This document shows, piece by piece, positions 22,079 through 33,636 of a DNA stretch of 64,000 bases; the stretch's first letter is position 1; every line of letters starts with the position of its first letter. Below the pieces are notes generated by a model. It saw only the letters and a program-made list of their open reading frames with translations. It ran no database searches and was not told the origin of the DNA. The position numbers and the translations under genes were made by a program. Source of the DNA: Linum tenue (taxonomy: Eukaryota; Streptophyta; Magnoliopsida; Malpighiales; Linaceae); assembly GCA_946122785.1 (NCBI GenBank), contig CAMGYJ010000005.1, forward strand, positions 64,182,200-64,246,199, written 5' to 3'.

Positions 22079-22587
22079 GGCTTTTATACAAAAATAGCGG
22101 TGCTAATGGTTTTGGTCTAATAGTTAGTGGTCGACCAATAAACAAGAAATTCTTATAAAAAATTGAATCAATAAGTCTTATCTATTAATCTAGTTTGCCG
22201 TTAGTTTGGCAGTTAAACATTAACCACCAATATACATTCTAACCAGTAACAAATGTTGAGTAAAAGGAAAGTTCTAAAAATTACAGACTTACAGTATGAT
22301 GAATTGACATATCTTTATTGAGTGGCTTCATTTGATCACAAAAGTCAATTAAGACAACAACCCAAAGTCAATCCCCCTTGGAAAATCATATTTTCAAATC
22401 TAAAACTGAATGAGATATAAGAAAAAGATAGTGAACACAGAGAGTGGTACAAGTGGGATTGAATTGTTCTTGTAGTTGATTATAACAGACTTCAAGTTCT
22501 ACTCCTTGTGCTCGTCATTCATTCATGGAGTACACTCCACTGCTACTGTTTCTCACGAGTCCCTGCAACTCTGTTTCCCAGTCAAAG

Positions 22588-23098
22588 TGTTAGAGTTAGT
22601 CAATAGAGTTGTAATATCACATTGATGGGAGAAGGAAAGTTTAAGAATTGAGTCTTTTGACAGTTTAATTAATTAATTAATTTTTATATTAATTAATTAA
22701 CGTTTGAATATTATGAAAGGATGTGTCCTTTCGAGAGAGGTAACTACCCTTCTCTGTGAAAGGATGTGTCCTTTCGGGAAAGGTAACTACCTTTTATGTG
22801 AAAGGATGTGTCTCTTCGGAAGGTAACTTCTAGTTTTCACAAGTATAAATAGAGGACAGCCATAACTCTTTTTAATATGAGAAGAGAGATTACTTCTTCT
22901 TCTCGTTTTCCTTCTCTATTTCATAAACACAGAAGTCTGCAAGATTGCTGCTTCCAGACTTAAAATTGAAGGGACTCCTGGGGGTGGTTTGCTCTAGCCT
23001 ACCAGCAATTTGTAGTGGGGGCAAATAACACTCTAAGGAGAGTGATTAATCACGCCTTCAATCGATTCTTTCCTACCAGTTCCTGACAATCTTAGAGT
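22588..23098 (+). repeat. 5' LTR of the copia element
   Basis: 511 bp. It contains three copies of a GAAAGGATGTGTC(C/T)(C/T)TTCG...GGTAACT motif (22716-22832), TTAATTAATTAATT palindromes and a TATAAATAG box near 22845. The last is a good candidate for the promoter TATA. Confidence 0.85.
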
Positions 23099-23643
23099 GT
23101 TATTTTTTATTGTTGAAAAATGAATTCTGGAGTAGAGAATATGTTGAAGGCGTATGCCTCTAATTCCAACAAGTGTTGTTCATTCTTGTTGATTGGTTCC
23201 CGGGTGAGAAGTGGCATTCAGTCGTCATCCTTACCGGAAGCAGAAGCCATTGATCTATTGCCATTTCCGGTTATACGGAATACTCTGTCCCTGAGTTTCT
23301 GCCATTTGAAGGTACGCCTCTTTAGACATAATTTATTTCCTGTATGTATACATGCTTGGATAGCATCACCAAGATGTATAGCAGATTAACAATTTTTTGG
23401 GTTCTGCAATGGTTATATATATAAATCATGGTTTTGAGTAGAATAGCAACTGGGTGTTTTTCGTTCCCCTGGTTTGAACTGCTTTGCTTGTATGGAAGAC
23501 CAGAGTAATGAATGAATTTGAGATAGATGGAGGTTTAAAAGTTAAAACCCATCAGATGCATCATTTCATCATTTTCATGTTTTGGCAGTTACCCATCGCC
23601 ACTGGTCTGAAATCTCAATCAAATATATATATATATATATATA

Positions 23644-24069
23644 TGGGTGATTCTATCGTACCTTGGGTAAAATCAAGGGTACAACATACCTTGAGTAAAA
23701 AAATGATATCTAGACCTCGAATTGAGCATAGTTTGGCGTCTGATATTATTCCCAAACCCTTAAGGATTAAAATCTAGGTCTTAGTTTTATAAATCTCATA
23801 CACTAAGATCAATTTAATTAGAAACAAAAATCAACGGCTATGATTTGTCGAAATATATGCAACAAATTACAGGCACAATCAACAAATTACAGGCACAATC
23901 TTAGGGATTAGGGTCTTTGATTTAGAAATCTAAGACCTAGGTTTCAATCATCAAGGGTTAGAGTATAGTATCATGTCCGAAAGATCAGTCAATTCAAGGT
24001 CTGGATAGCGTTTTTATACTCAAGGTATGTGGTACCCCGGATTTCACCCTGGGTACCATAGAACTCCCT
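23644..24069. mobile_element. MITE in a TA repeat
   Basis: The left end GGGTGATTCTATCGTACC and the inverse of the right end (AGGGAGTTCTATGGTACC) match. The inverted repeats extend over about 130 bp each side (ACATACCTTGAGTA on both). It sits in an (AT)n tract, so the target duplication cannot be read. No coding capacity. Confidence 0.75.
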
Positions 24070-24747
24070 ATATATATATATGATGAGACTTATATAGTCT
24101 GTATCACTGCATGTATGTTGTATATATATTTCTGTTAACCTCTGTATTGATCCACTATCTTTGGAAAAGAAAGGTTGGCATGGCATCATTTATGGATCTT
24201 AAAGAAGTTACAATGGATGGCTTTGCGGCATAATTATGTGTATGCATGGCTGATGGCCTTCTATTATTGTTCATGCATAGATACTGTTATGGACAGAATG
24301 ATTGGGATCCAATTTGGCAATCGGATAACCGATTTGGTTTGGTTAAGTGATATCAAATACTTTTGTAGTATTTGAGATGAGAACAAACTTATAACTCATA
24401 TTATGATAAGAGTTTAGAGATATTTGATTATGTTTGAATTTGGACGAATTCACGTTGAATTCTTGAAACAAATTTTGTCACCAAAATTTGTATGAGTTTC
24501 AATTTTGATGCTTGCAAGAGGGAACAATTTGGTTTATGTAACAAAAATTGTTTGAGTTGTGCACTTGAAGCAAATTGAAATAATGGTGAAAAGCGTTCCC
24601 CCAGCATGAAAATTTGTTTATCATGTATTGGTTTATAACTTCATGTTTCATATGCCATGAGGGCAAGGAAGATGAAACTACAATTGATCCTTGTTTGGAT
24701 TGAATAAGCTTGCCAAAGAAGGATAGTCATCAAAATAATCATCGCTA

Positions 24748-25132
24748 GAATTGTATATGGTATATGTACACTATACCATTGGAAAACAATTTGGCATGAG
24801 AGCTCAATTTAGATGATCTTATTGAACTAAAATTCTGAATTACTTATGGTATATGTGTGAATTTATACCATTGGAAAGTAATTAGAATATTGAATTAGAA
24901 TATTCATTTGAATTGCTTGTGGTATGTCAAAGTTACCTTCGTGAAATGTCATTGGTAAGTAATTAGATGGTATTTCCAACACAATCTGGAAATGCAACTG
25001 AATTACTTGTGGCATCTCAAGTTACCTTGACCAATTCCATTGGTAAGTAATTAGATGCTATTTATAATAATATCTGAATTGTTTGTGGTATACTAATCTA
25101 ATTAGTCCATACCATTGGTAAACAATTAGATC
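24748..25132. repeat. Array of five hairpin units
   Basis: Five imperfect units at 24748-24792, 24836-24889, 24910-24968, 25000-25058 and 25076-25132. Each starts like GAATTACTTGTGGTAT and ends like ATACCATTGGTAAGTAATTA. The two halves are complementary and enclose a loop of 8-25 bases that differs in each unit. Some stem changes are paired (GAATTACTT with AAGTAATT, GAATTGTTT with AAACAATT). Confidence 0.75.
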
Positions 25133-25194
25133 AATGTAGTGGTTGTGATAGTTCAATAAGTAAAACCATGAAAAGTTCGGCAAGTGGAAGAATT

Positions 25195-25620
25195 GTGGGG
25201 GAGATGTTTTGATGCTAGTTGAATAAAAAATGCTAGTGATAATAAATCTACAACGGGTAGATTTTTACACTAGGTGGTGGAGTTGTTTCTTGGGCTTCGA
25301 AGAAACAAATGTGTATAATACTCCATCATGGAAGATGAATTTCTAGCCCTTCCGGCGGCTGGAAAAGAGGCAGAATGGCTAAGAGACTTGTTGTTAGATA
25401 AAGAGTTGTGGCCAACAACCGATGTTAGCCATTTCTGTCTATTGTGATAGTGAGGCTACTTTGTCTAAAGCTTATAGCAAGATTTACAATGGTAAGTCTA
25501 GACATAATAGGCTAAGACATGTTTACGTTAGATATTTGATTACTAATGTAATCATTTCTATTGTGTATGTAAGATCTAGCAATAATTTGGCAGATCCTCT
25601 TGCCAAGGGATAACCAAGAG
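25195..25620 (+). pseudogene. Copia RNase H remnant
   Basis: The plus strand encodes pieces of the copia RNase H domain: STTG(R/W)IFTLGGGVVSWASKKQ, HHGR/EF(L)ALPAAGKEAEWLRDLL, then in the open frame 25422-25613 SVYCDSEATLSKAYSKIYNG, RHVYVRYLI, VRSSNNLADPLAKG. At least two frameshifts separate these. A short tail ending near 25710 is typical of copia polyprotein ends. Confidence 0.75.
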
Positions 25621-26173
25621 GCATGATCTATGAGATCCCAAGGGAAGGGATTGAGACCTTTTGTGGAGTTAGAAGTAATGGGAACCCAACCTTTTCTTTA
25701 GGTATTCACTAATTAAGAGGTTCAATGTGGTAATAACAAGTTACTCTAACAGAGGTATTAATTTATTGTACAAGTAAATTAGTCCAAAGAAGGGTGAGTT
25801 ATAGAACTCTTGAGATGAGTTATAGAACTCTTAATGAATTCATTTGGAATGTCACCTATGTGAGCAGTAAGAGTGGTGCCGCTCTAATAAAAGTAGAGGT
25901 CAACTTTTGTGTATGCTCATGAAACAGGATTAGCACATGGCCATAATAGTGCTACCCTAGTTGGTGGTTGTGGTTTAGAGAAGAGACAAGTACGTGTGTG
26001 GCATCTCCGGTTATAGCTTTGGATCGTGACTCCTAAGCTTAAGCCCGTCACTGATTCGTTATCAACTTTGAGTTGCTTACACTAGGTAAAGGTTCAAATC
26101 AAAAAGATACCTTTATGTATGTGTTACTTGTTCGAGGCAGGTATTCTCAACTCTTGTTGACTAAGTGGGGGAT

Positions 26174-26615
26174 TGTTAGAGTTAGTCAATAGAGTTGTAA
26201 TATCACATTGATGGGAGAAGGAAAGTTTAAGAATTGAGTCTTTTGGCAGTTTAATTAATTAATTAATTTTTATATTAATTAATTAACGTTTGAATATTAT
26301 GAAAGGATGTGTCCTTTCGAGAGAGGTAACTACCCTTCTCTATGAAAGGATGTGTCCTTTCGGGAAAGGTAACTACCTTTTATGTGAAAGGATGTGTCTT
26401 TTCGGAAGGTAACTTCTAGTTTTCACAAGTATAAATAGAGGACTGCCATAACTCTTTTTAATATGAGAAGAGAGATTACTTCTTCTTCTCGTTTTCCTTC
26501 TCTATTTCATAAACACAGAAGTCTGGAAGCAGCAATTTGTAGTGGGGGCAAATAACACTCTAAGGAGAGTGATTAATCACGCCTTCAATCGATTCTTTTC
26601 TACCAGTTCCTGACA
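26174..26615 (+). repeat. 3' LTR of the copia element, with internal loss
   Basis: 442 bp. It matches 22588-23098 except that about 69 bp are missing after AAGTCTG (26519-26525). At the join, GAAGC reads as the inverse complement of the left copy. Confidence 0.85.
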
Positions 26616-26899
26616 CAAAAGAACTGCATGCAATATTCAAACAAGACAAGTGACGCCTTATTCTTCTCCAAGCCACCGTCTGTGTTGCTTCCCATGCCGG
26701 AACGTCCCTTTTTCTTCTGGATGCTCGAACGTCTGGGTCCTTGCTTCAACCCAATCATGGCAATCGTTGAGATAAAGGAAGTAACACGCTTTTGTTATAA
26801 TCCCACTTTTTTGTTCTTCCTCTGTGGTTAGTTTGGCACTAGCAAAATGCAGAGGCAGCCGACGGGATGTTGTTGGCTGCTATGAAAAGGGTCGAGAGT

Positions 26900-28780
26900 C
26901 GAAGAAGCAAGGGAAGAAGTTGAATTTTATCTCAGATTTTCTACATCGATAGGAGAATAAAGACCTCATACAATTTGTCCTTCTTTTGGTTCAGTGATGA
27001 TGTGCTGCTACTTTGTAGTCATTGTTGGGTTTTCCTGAGAATTGAGATTGAGATGGGCTTGTTGAGTTGGGCTGGGCTAAAGCAATATGTTAGGGGCCAG
27101 CAATGGTTAGAGTATCCGGTAACTACAAATAATTCGGTCGGTTAGTAACTAACTCATAATTTCATAGCCCTTATCGAAAATCGCACGGTTGCCTGGCGAC
27201 TTCACCGAAAATCAAAAATTCAATTACCACCCCTAAGAATACATACATTTTACATATCAAGTATTCTTGAAGGTTCTTTTCAAAACCATAAACATTTATG
27301 AAATAAAATTTAAAACTTGATTTAGAAAATTTATTCCTTTCAAAAACATTTATGAGATAAAATTTAAAACTTGATTTAGAAATTTTATACGAGAATACCG
27401 AATTCTTCATATCTAATTAATTTTTTTCATTTCTAATCATCCAGAAAAACAACGGGCATCTAACGACTTTTGAAAAGGGAAGTCGAAGAGAACAAGCAAA
27501 TAATATACCAAATTCTGGAAGAAGAATTTGATGTCAAATTATGAAGCTGGAAATTGTTATAAGACCTTGACAAGAATTACATTTCGTTATTAGTAGATGG
27601 ATGTGGCTCTCTTAACTAGAAAGTAGAAACTAATTAGGAAAGATTCAGGGGCGGGGTGGAGCTAGTCAGCTAGGGTCTAGGGAGGGGGCACACAAGGTGG
27701 AATGTGGGATTTTGGTCTAATTTATTTGCCAAAACATCTTCTCTAAGTAGTCATAACTCGTAACTCACAAGGGCACTGAGCTCTTTTGGCCTAAGAAAAA
27801 TATTAAAAATCTCAAAATTATAAAGAACAAAGTGAAAAAGGACCCTCCAACTCTCACCCTCACACACAAAAAAGACACACCAGAATGTAAGCATGAGTGC
27901 ATGACATGCTGCTTTCTTCTTGTGGCCCTCCATTCTTTTAGACTATGTTTGACAACAAGGAGTGCAAATTCGAGTGGATCCAAGTTGAGAAGTAAATTGT
28001 AAGGAGTACAAATTGATGAATGGTGTGAGTGGAGCGGTAAATTATTATTATAAATAAATGTATTAAATTTATAAAAAAATTATCACAAAATAATAAAATA
28101 AAAACTATTATATATAATAATCATAAATATTAACAAAAATAATTTAATAAAAGTAATTATTAGACTATAATGCTTAAATTGTAATTTATTGTAATAATCA
28201 TTGATCGAGCAATCTCGAAGCTTAAAGCCCAACATATGGCCAAGACATATAACTAGCTCATGTCTACCACTCCAGCGTTGGTTATTACATATAACAAGCT
28301 CATGTCTAGACGGATCTTAATGAACTTGCTCCCGAAGTCAAATAACGATAGACATTTTAGGACCAAGAATTAGATCATCATTGCATTCGGTCGTATTTGG
28401 TCCGGTCCAAATGTTAAATCAATCCATTTTTCTTCAGTATTTGCATGACACTTCTTCTGTATACGTTCAACGCAAATTTGAGTCAACCAAATTGATCTAA
28501 GTCAACCAAACATTTTCATGTTCTACTTTTTCCATGACACTTTCTTTGTATACTTTACAACACAAATTTGAGTCAAAATTCGTCAAACACATTCAACAAT
28601 TGGAGCCAATTTTAGATTTATGATTCAATAGTAATGATAATCTTTCTTACTATCTTAATTATAACAATAATCATTTACATATCTATTATTCAAAATGATA
28701 ATAAATATTATAATAATTTTAATATCAATTTTTATAACTTACCTCTTCCTCCTTCTTTCTCTCTCTTCTTGCACCTGAAT
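26900..28780. other. AT-rich stretch, no gene recognised
   Basis: A short tandem duplication occurs at 27289-27390 (ACATTTATGA...TTTAAAACTTGATTTAGA twice). Near 27945, ACTATGTTTGACAACAAGGA resembles the inverse of CAAACATAGTG at 32625 and 32737 and may be a transposon end. The rest is noncoding in appearance. Confidence 0.3.
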
Positions 28781-29138
28781 CGCTATTTGTCGCCCTAAAA
28801 TTCAAATTTTATGGCCCTAAAATGCAATAAATTGACAAATTTACCCTTCAACTCAATTTCAATTCTAACCCTAACCAAACAATCCCTTCCTCGCCCAACC
28901 CATATCCGCCGCTCTCACTCATGAAAAGAACCGCCGCTTCATCAGTCATCACCTCCCCTCCCAATTCCCATGCTTCTGCCCCAACCAGAATCTGTTGCCG
29001 ATGACAGAGGGAAGGAGGAAGAAGAAACAAGTTAACGAGGAGGTCGTCTTCGGAGAAAAAAAATTGCAGAAAGCAAGTTAATGAGGATGATGAATAGATA
29101 TCTAGGGTTTATCCAATTATTCTCTTTTATTATATACA

Positions 29139-32100
29139 CTAGTATCCTGGTCCGCGCTCTGCGCCGGGAGAAGTGTTGTATATTAGAAAGATCTGGAGGA
29201 AACAAAAATGAATAATTTTGTTGATACCATATAAACTAACAGTATTGAGATTATCAAACAAACTTTGTGCCATCTTTCATTAGATTGACCAAGTAGAGGC
29301 AACATTAAGAAGCATTTCACTCTAAGGGTTAACGTTTTATTAAGGAATAACATATAAATCGAAACAATACAGAGTTACATGTGTTACATGTCCTCAATTA
29401 GGTTAAGAACTATCATACATACACATCAAAACTACTTGAACTTTGTGAAAGTTCTGATATATAGTTGAACCTTCTTTACTACAATTCCCAAATTTCCTCA
29501 GAACCATCGGGTTCCCAGATTTTCTATTCGCAGAGGGCTGAAACAAAAATGGGGTAGATATAGTTTATGTATTTGCCAGCTATTACAACTAAAAATGGGG
29601 ACAAACTGGGAATAAAGCAGTCCGTGAGCAATCCGAGTTAAGGAACTTGTGGAGATTTGTACAAACAAATACAGATGAGAAATCAATACACCACTGTGTT
29701 GCATGCATATAGTCTAAAAATTAAAAACGCTGGTAAGTGAAGAAACTTTAAAAATCTGAACTAACTAAAATAGGTGTACTACACAGTTAACCCAAAATAA
29801 TATAACTACAACAGTCCCAGCGGCTAATTCATAGAGATTGTTGACCTTGGGCATGACCAGGACAGGAATGAAGTAGGCGATACAGAAGCCGTAGCTTACC
29901 AGTGATGTTGGGCTGCCATCTGAAGCTTGAAAGAAATTAATTGTACATATCCAGTAAAAAGAGATGGCATTAGAAAAGGGGTAGCCTCTAATCAAAGAAC
30001 CAAAATGGATTACTTGCCTTAAAATTATGCCTCCACCATTACCACGTCTTCTATTGCAGGAGTTGATAGATACAGTTCATCGGCTGGAGAAAACAGTGGA
30101 TATTCCTAAACAATAAACAACAAAGCAAGATATACTATAAACATCATCAGATAGTAACCCCGAAAAATAAAATGTAACAGAAACTTTTATGATAAAGCAA
30201 TCGTTGAGGTAAAGATCTAAGAAATATATCTAACTCGACAAACTATCCATGGCCTTCAAGAAAAACAGAGAGGGTAAACATACATCGGAGTTGTTGTCAA
30301 CGTCTTGGTGTAACCCATGGTGACAGTTATCTAACTGGCAGTCGGCTGTCGAAGCTTTTCCTCTACATAGCCACGCACGGATGACCATTCCTCGTCAAAA
30401 ACAGCGGAAATCGGAATGCAACTTTCAAGTTAGAAAGTTGGACAAAACCACATCCAAATAGCTAGCAAAACTCATGGACAATTATCATTACAAAACAGTC
30501 TCCAAATATGAAACCTTAAAATAGGGGAGAAGGATAAGTAACATAATAGAACAATCAGTAACCAATACCACCACTGTATTAGACTGCATTCGATTTCTTC
30601 GAAGATGGAGACGAACACAATACTAAGCTCGTGAATCAACTGAGCTTATAATCTGCAAGAAAATAAGTTCGAGAAAAGGAATCATAACCCACAACTATAG
30701 AATCAGAAAATACCATAGAAGATAAAGATTGATAACAACTTGTTCGTTCCTACTATTCTCTCGATTTTGCTCGCAGCGGATTACGAAGATTGAGAAAGAG
30801 AGTCCTGATCCAGAAGTTATTCTGCTGAGGGATCTTCGACAAATAAAACTGATTCTGGCGAGAGTCCCGGAGATGAAAATGCATCGGATCTGAGGAAAAA
30901 GATTTAGAGTTAGTAACTGAGATGCTCCACCAAAAATTAAGAAGAGAACGCAAGAAAGCTCACCCTGGGCTCCCTATTTCGAGCCTTCTCTGCCTTCCTT
31001 TGCGATCCCCATCTCTGTATAGCTACAGCTTACGGCGCCCATCGATGGACTGACCACTGCAAAGCCATATCCGCCCATCTTCAATTGTCATCGTGCAAAA
31101 TCTGAGATGAGAAGTAATGAATTTAAACCCTTACTATGACTGGACCCAAAAAGAAAAAAGAAAACAAAAATCATGAACGACAAAGAGAAGAGGAAATAGG
31201 AATAGAACTGTAGATCTGGGAATTCGGTTCTTTGAATCCTCTTATTCGCCCTCTCAAATCGCCACTTGATCGCTCCGAAATTTGCTTATCTCCCAAACAG
31301 AGATGATGGAATTCAATGAGTCGACTCAAACAAATGGTCGGAAAAAAAAAAAGATACAGAGAGACCACCACCGAGTGAAACCAACTTTCAGAGAGAAAAA
31401 CTCCAGTTGAGCGAGGGACTCGTTAAGTATCTCTTATCATCCCAAAAAGAAACCGAAGAGAAAGAAAAGGCAAATATGGCCCCAAATAAAAGAACTAACG
31501 TGGCTTCTGACCTGCCAAGCAAACCGAAATAATTTCACTACCTTCCCAAAATTCCCTCTCTGTCCCTCTCTCCCAGGCCCCTAGCACCGCCTTCCCTCTT
31601 CGCTGGCTCCCAAGAACCCCTCAGAAGCCAGAGAGACAAAAGGAAAAATCAAAACAAAAGATTGGATTCATTCGGTCTCCATCAACCTCCACTGTCAACG
31701 TCTAAAACCATAGCCTTTAAGTGCTTCTTGACCAACACTTCGTCCCTCTCCCAATCTCTGCAGCCAAAGCAATCATGACCAGACCCCCTCTTCGCTAATA
31801 TCCTTTCTCTTTCTTTCCTCAGCAAGGTGAAAAGCCTGCGATTTCCTTTCTATTTCTTTCCTCTGCAAGGTGAAAAGCCTGCGATCAATCAAAAGGGTGA
31901 CTCACCATCTCTCCCCCAAAATCCATCGATGGGACAAATCGGCGATTGAAATCCCCATTCCCAGAGCATCTATCAACAAACCCTCAACACCCAAAACTCA
32001 TCTGTCCCACAAAAGTATCCCTGCGACCAACGCGATTTTTTCTCCCAGCGTGCTCCAGATCACCCCAAAGGCCCAAACAAAGCAACAAATAACGCACCAC

Positions 32101-32200
32101 AATTGACGGCAGGAGGACACCAAGGCCCCACCACAGCCCAACAACCAATCAGAACACGGTGAACAGGAATTTAGAGTCTGTATGAATAGTGAAAACAGTC
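29139..32200 (-). mobile_element. Helitron 3' terminus, probably with captured sequence
   Basis: On the minus strand the 3' end shows a GC-rich hairpin (29152-29168: GCGC pairs around a 3-base loop), then 9 bases, then CTAG followed by T (29138). This is the Helitron signature of a subterminal hairpin, CTRR, and insertion before T. The element extends to the right. Its 5' TC end was not located; 32200 is a guess from the change in sequence character. It would enclose the gene-like region at 29760-31080. No Rep/helicase frame is seen, so it would be non-autonomous. Confidence 0.5.
29760..31080 (-). pseudogene. Spliced gene-like region of unknown product
   Basis: The minus strand has several good splice signals: a donor near 30960 (GGTGAGC) with acceptor near 30895 (TTCCTCAG), an acceptor near 30655 (TTTTCTTGCAG), a donor near 30285 (GTATGT) with acceptor near 30107, and a donor near 29900 (GGTAAGC). 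A first ATG may lie near 31075 (MGGYGFAVVSPSMGA). Putative exons encode DELYLSTPAIEDVVMVEA and, at 29765-29910, a hydrophobic segment (YGFCIAYFIPVLVMP and AAGTVVVILFWVNCVVH). No continuous frame was built and no family recognised. It could be a host gene fragment carried by the Helitron or a noncoding transcript. Confidence 0.3.
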
Positions 32201-32527
32201 TCAATGTACAGTGCCAGATGTTTTGAGCTATTATGCTTTTAATTTTGCACCAGTTAAGATGTGAAAATCAAATGGGTTAGACAAAGTTCAGAACCTAAGG
32301 AAAAGCATGCTAAGAACAAGAGTCCTCCTATTCCTGAAAAAGTGATCTCGAGTTTACGTATGTTGGTGCTGACATTGACAATATCAGCTTTTGGGTTTGG
32401 CGAGCTATGTTTGCAACAAGGGCATTAAAGTAAATGTAATTTAGTCAGGGCGACAAATAAGAAAATTTAGGGCGATCAATAGCAATGTCCTAAAAGGAAT
32501 AGTTATTTAACTCCATTTGCTCCCCTA

Positions 32528-32751
32528 ACACTATTACAAATTAACCAAATGGGGTTAAATGATGACATTTACCCCAAACTTTGTACCTCCCTCTATTTGC
32601 ACTCATAGCCAAACATAGTGTTAGCTTTTTGTGTGATGAACACTATTACAAATTAACCAAATGGGGTTAAATGATGACATTTACCCCAAACTTTATACCT
32701 CCCTCTATTTGCACTCATAGCCAAACATAGTGTTAGCTTTTTGTGTGATGA
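32528..32751. repeat. Tandem duplication of a 112-bp unit
   Basis: Two nearly identical copies start ACACTATTACAAATTAACC at 32528 and 32640 and end at TTTTTGTGTGATGAA. They contain CAAACATAGTG, a possible transposon end. Confidence 0.85.
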
Positions 32752-33636
32752 ATCAAGCACACAACATTTATTTTATTTGTTTTTACCTTCCTTATCCAAA
32801 ACGCTCCCATAAAAAAATTGGGTTCTTCTATTTGTTTTTTCCCACTTAGTCATGAGCCCAAAGTTCATTGTTATAAGACCCAAACCAAATCAATGCATGA
32901 GTCGGTTGATCATAACATTGGTTACAATAGTGATTCGGTTCATTTGATTAAAAAAAATAAAGATAAATCGAATTGTCTTTAATGGTTTGATATGAAAGCA
33001 GATGGACCACCCTGGTTTAATTGGTTCACCATTTTAACCAAAAAAATTAAGAAATATACGTTAACTAAGACCATTCAACCTCAATCGCTAATTTTATTTA
33101 TACTTTCTTTTTCCATTTCTTAGTAGCATTGTCGAAATTATCTGGTTCACTACAGCTTGCCTCTTATAACTGTCTTGAATTGAATAAAAAAAAATTGATT
33201 TCTTTTGTGAGATAGTTTGAATCTTTGTTATAAATTTTTTATCTTAGATGATATGAATATGAAATATTTTATGGTTAGTGATAAATTCACTCCTAAATTA
33301 GTGTATTATATATGTCTCTTATATTATAATGTATGAACGGTTCTATCAGCGGTTAACCGACGATACTATAGCGATTACCATTGAACCATCAACTACTAAT
33401 TTTTTCAATTCAGCATCTAGTCTCATTCTGAAAACATTGAAAAATCTCACTATCTCTTATTATTAATAGTAGAAAAAAATGGTTAAGAAAAAAAGTAGCG
33501 TTTTTAAGTCAAGTCCTAGCAAGTGCTACAGACTATAGTGGAAAAAAATCTCTTTAAGGTAAGTTCTACTTCTAACTAAAACGAAACATTGCATAATCAA
33601 CAGCTAAAAAATATAGGTTAAAGGGAAACAAAATTA
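32752..33636. other. AT-rich stretch, remnants only
   Basis: No gene is recognised. 33330-33420 carries ACGGTTCTATCAGCGGTTAA-type text similar to hAT subterminal sequence at 41067-41947. Confidence 0.3.

Larger units (their letters stand above)
22588..26615 (+). mobile_element. Degenerate Ty1/copia element with MITE and hairpin array
   Basis: LTRs at 22588-23098 and 26174-26615 both start TGTTAGAGTTAGTCAATAG and end TTCCTGACA. The flanks CAAAG (22583-22587) and CAAAA (26616-26620) differ at one base, as expected of an aged target duplication. AAGTGGGGGAT precedes the right LTR as polypurine tract. Inside are a MITE, a five-unit hairpin array and a decayed copia RNase H. Gag, protease, integrase and most of RT are absent, so it is a deletion derivative. 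Confidence 0.85.
22515..26757 (-). pseudogene. Unknown host exon interrupted by a copia element
   Basis: On the minus strand an open frame runs from about 26757 to 26616, stops at the copia insertion and continues in phase from 22587 to a stop at 22515-22517 once the 5-bp duplication is counted once. The joined C-terminus is about 70 residues long: a basic patch (IQKKKGRSGMG), then ASLVLFEYCMQFF, then DWETELQGLVRNSSS. In-phase continuity on both sides argues that this was a coding or recently coding exon. The start is not defined; an upstream stop lies near 26800 and an intron may precede. The family is not recognised. Confidence 0.4.

Noticed and set aside
24748..25132. CRISPR-like look (repeat, variable middle, repeat)
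   Set aside because: This is a plant genome; the repeats are inverted halves of one hairpin, units are uneven and there is no cas gene.
29498..29704. 68-residue minus-strand frame
   Set aside because: No motif, and it lies downstream of the hydrophobic exon in what looks like 3' UTR or noncoding DNA.
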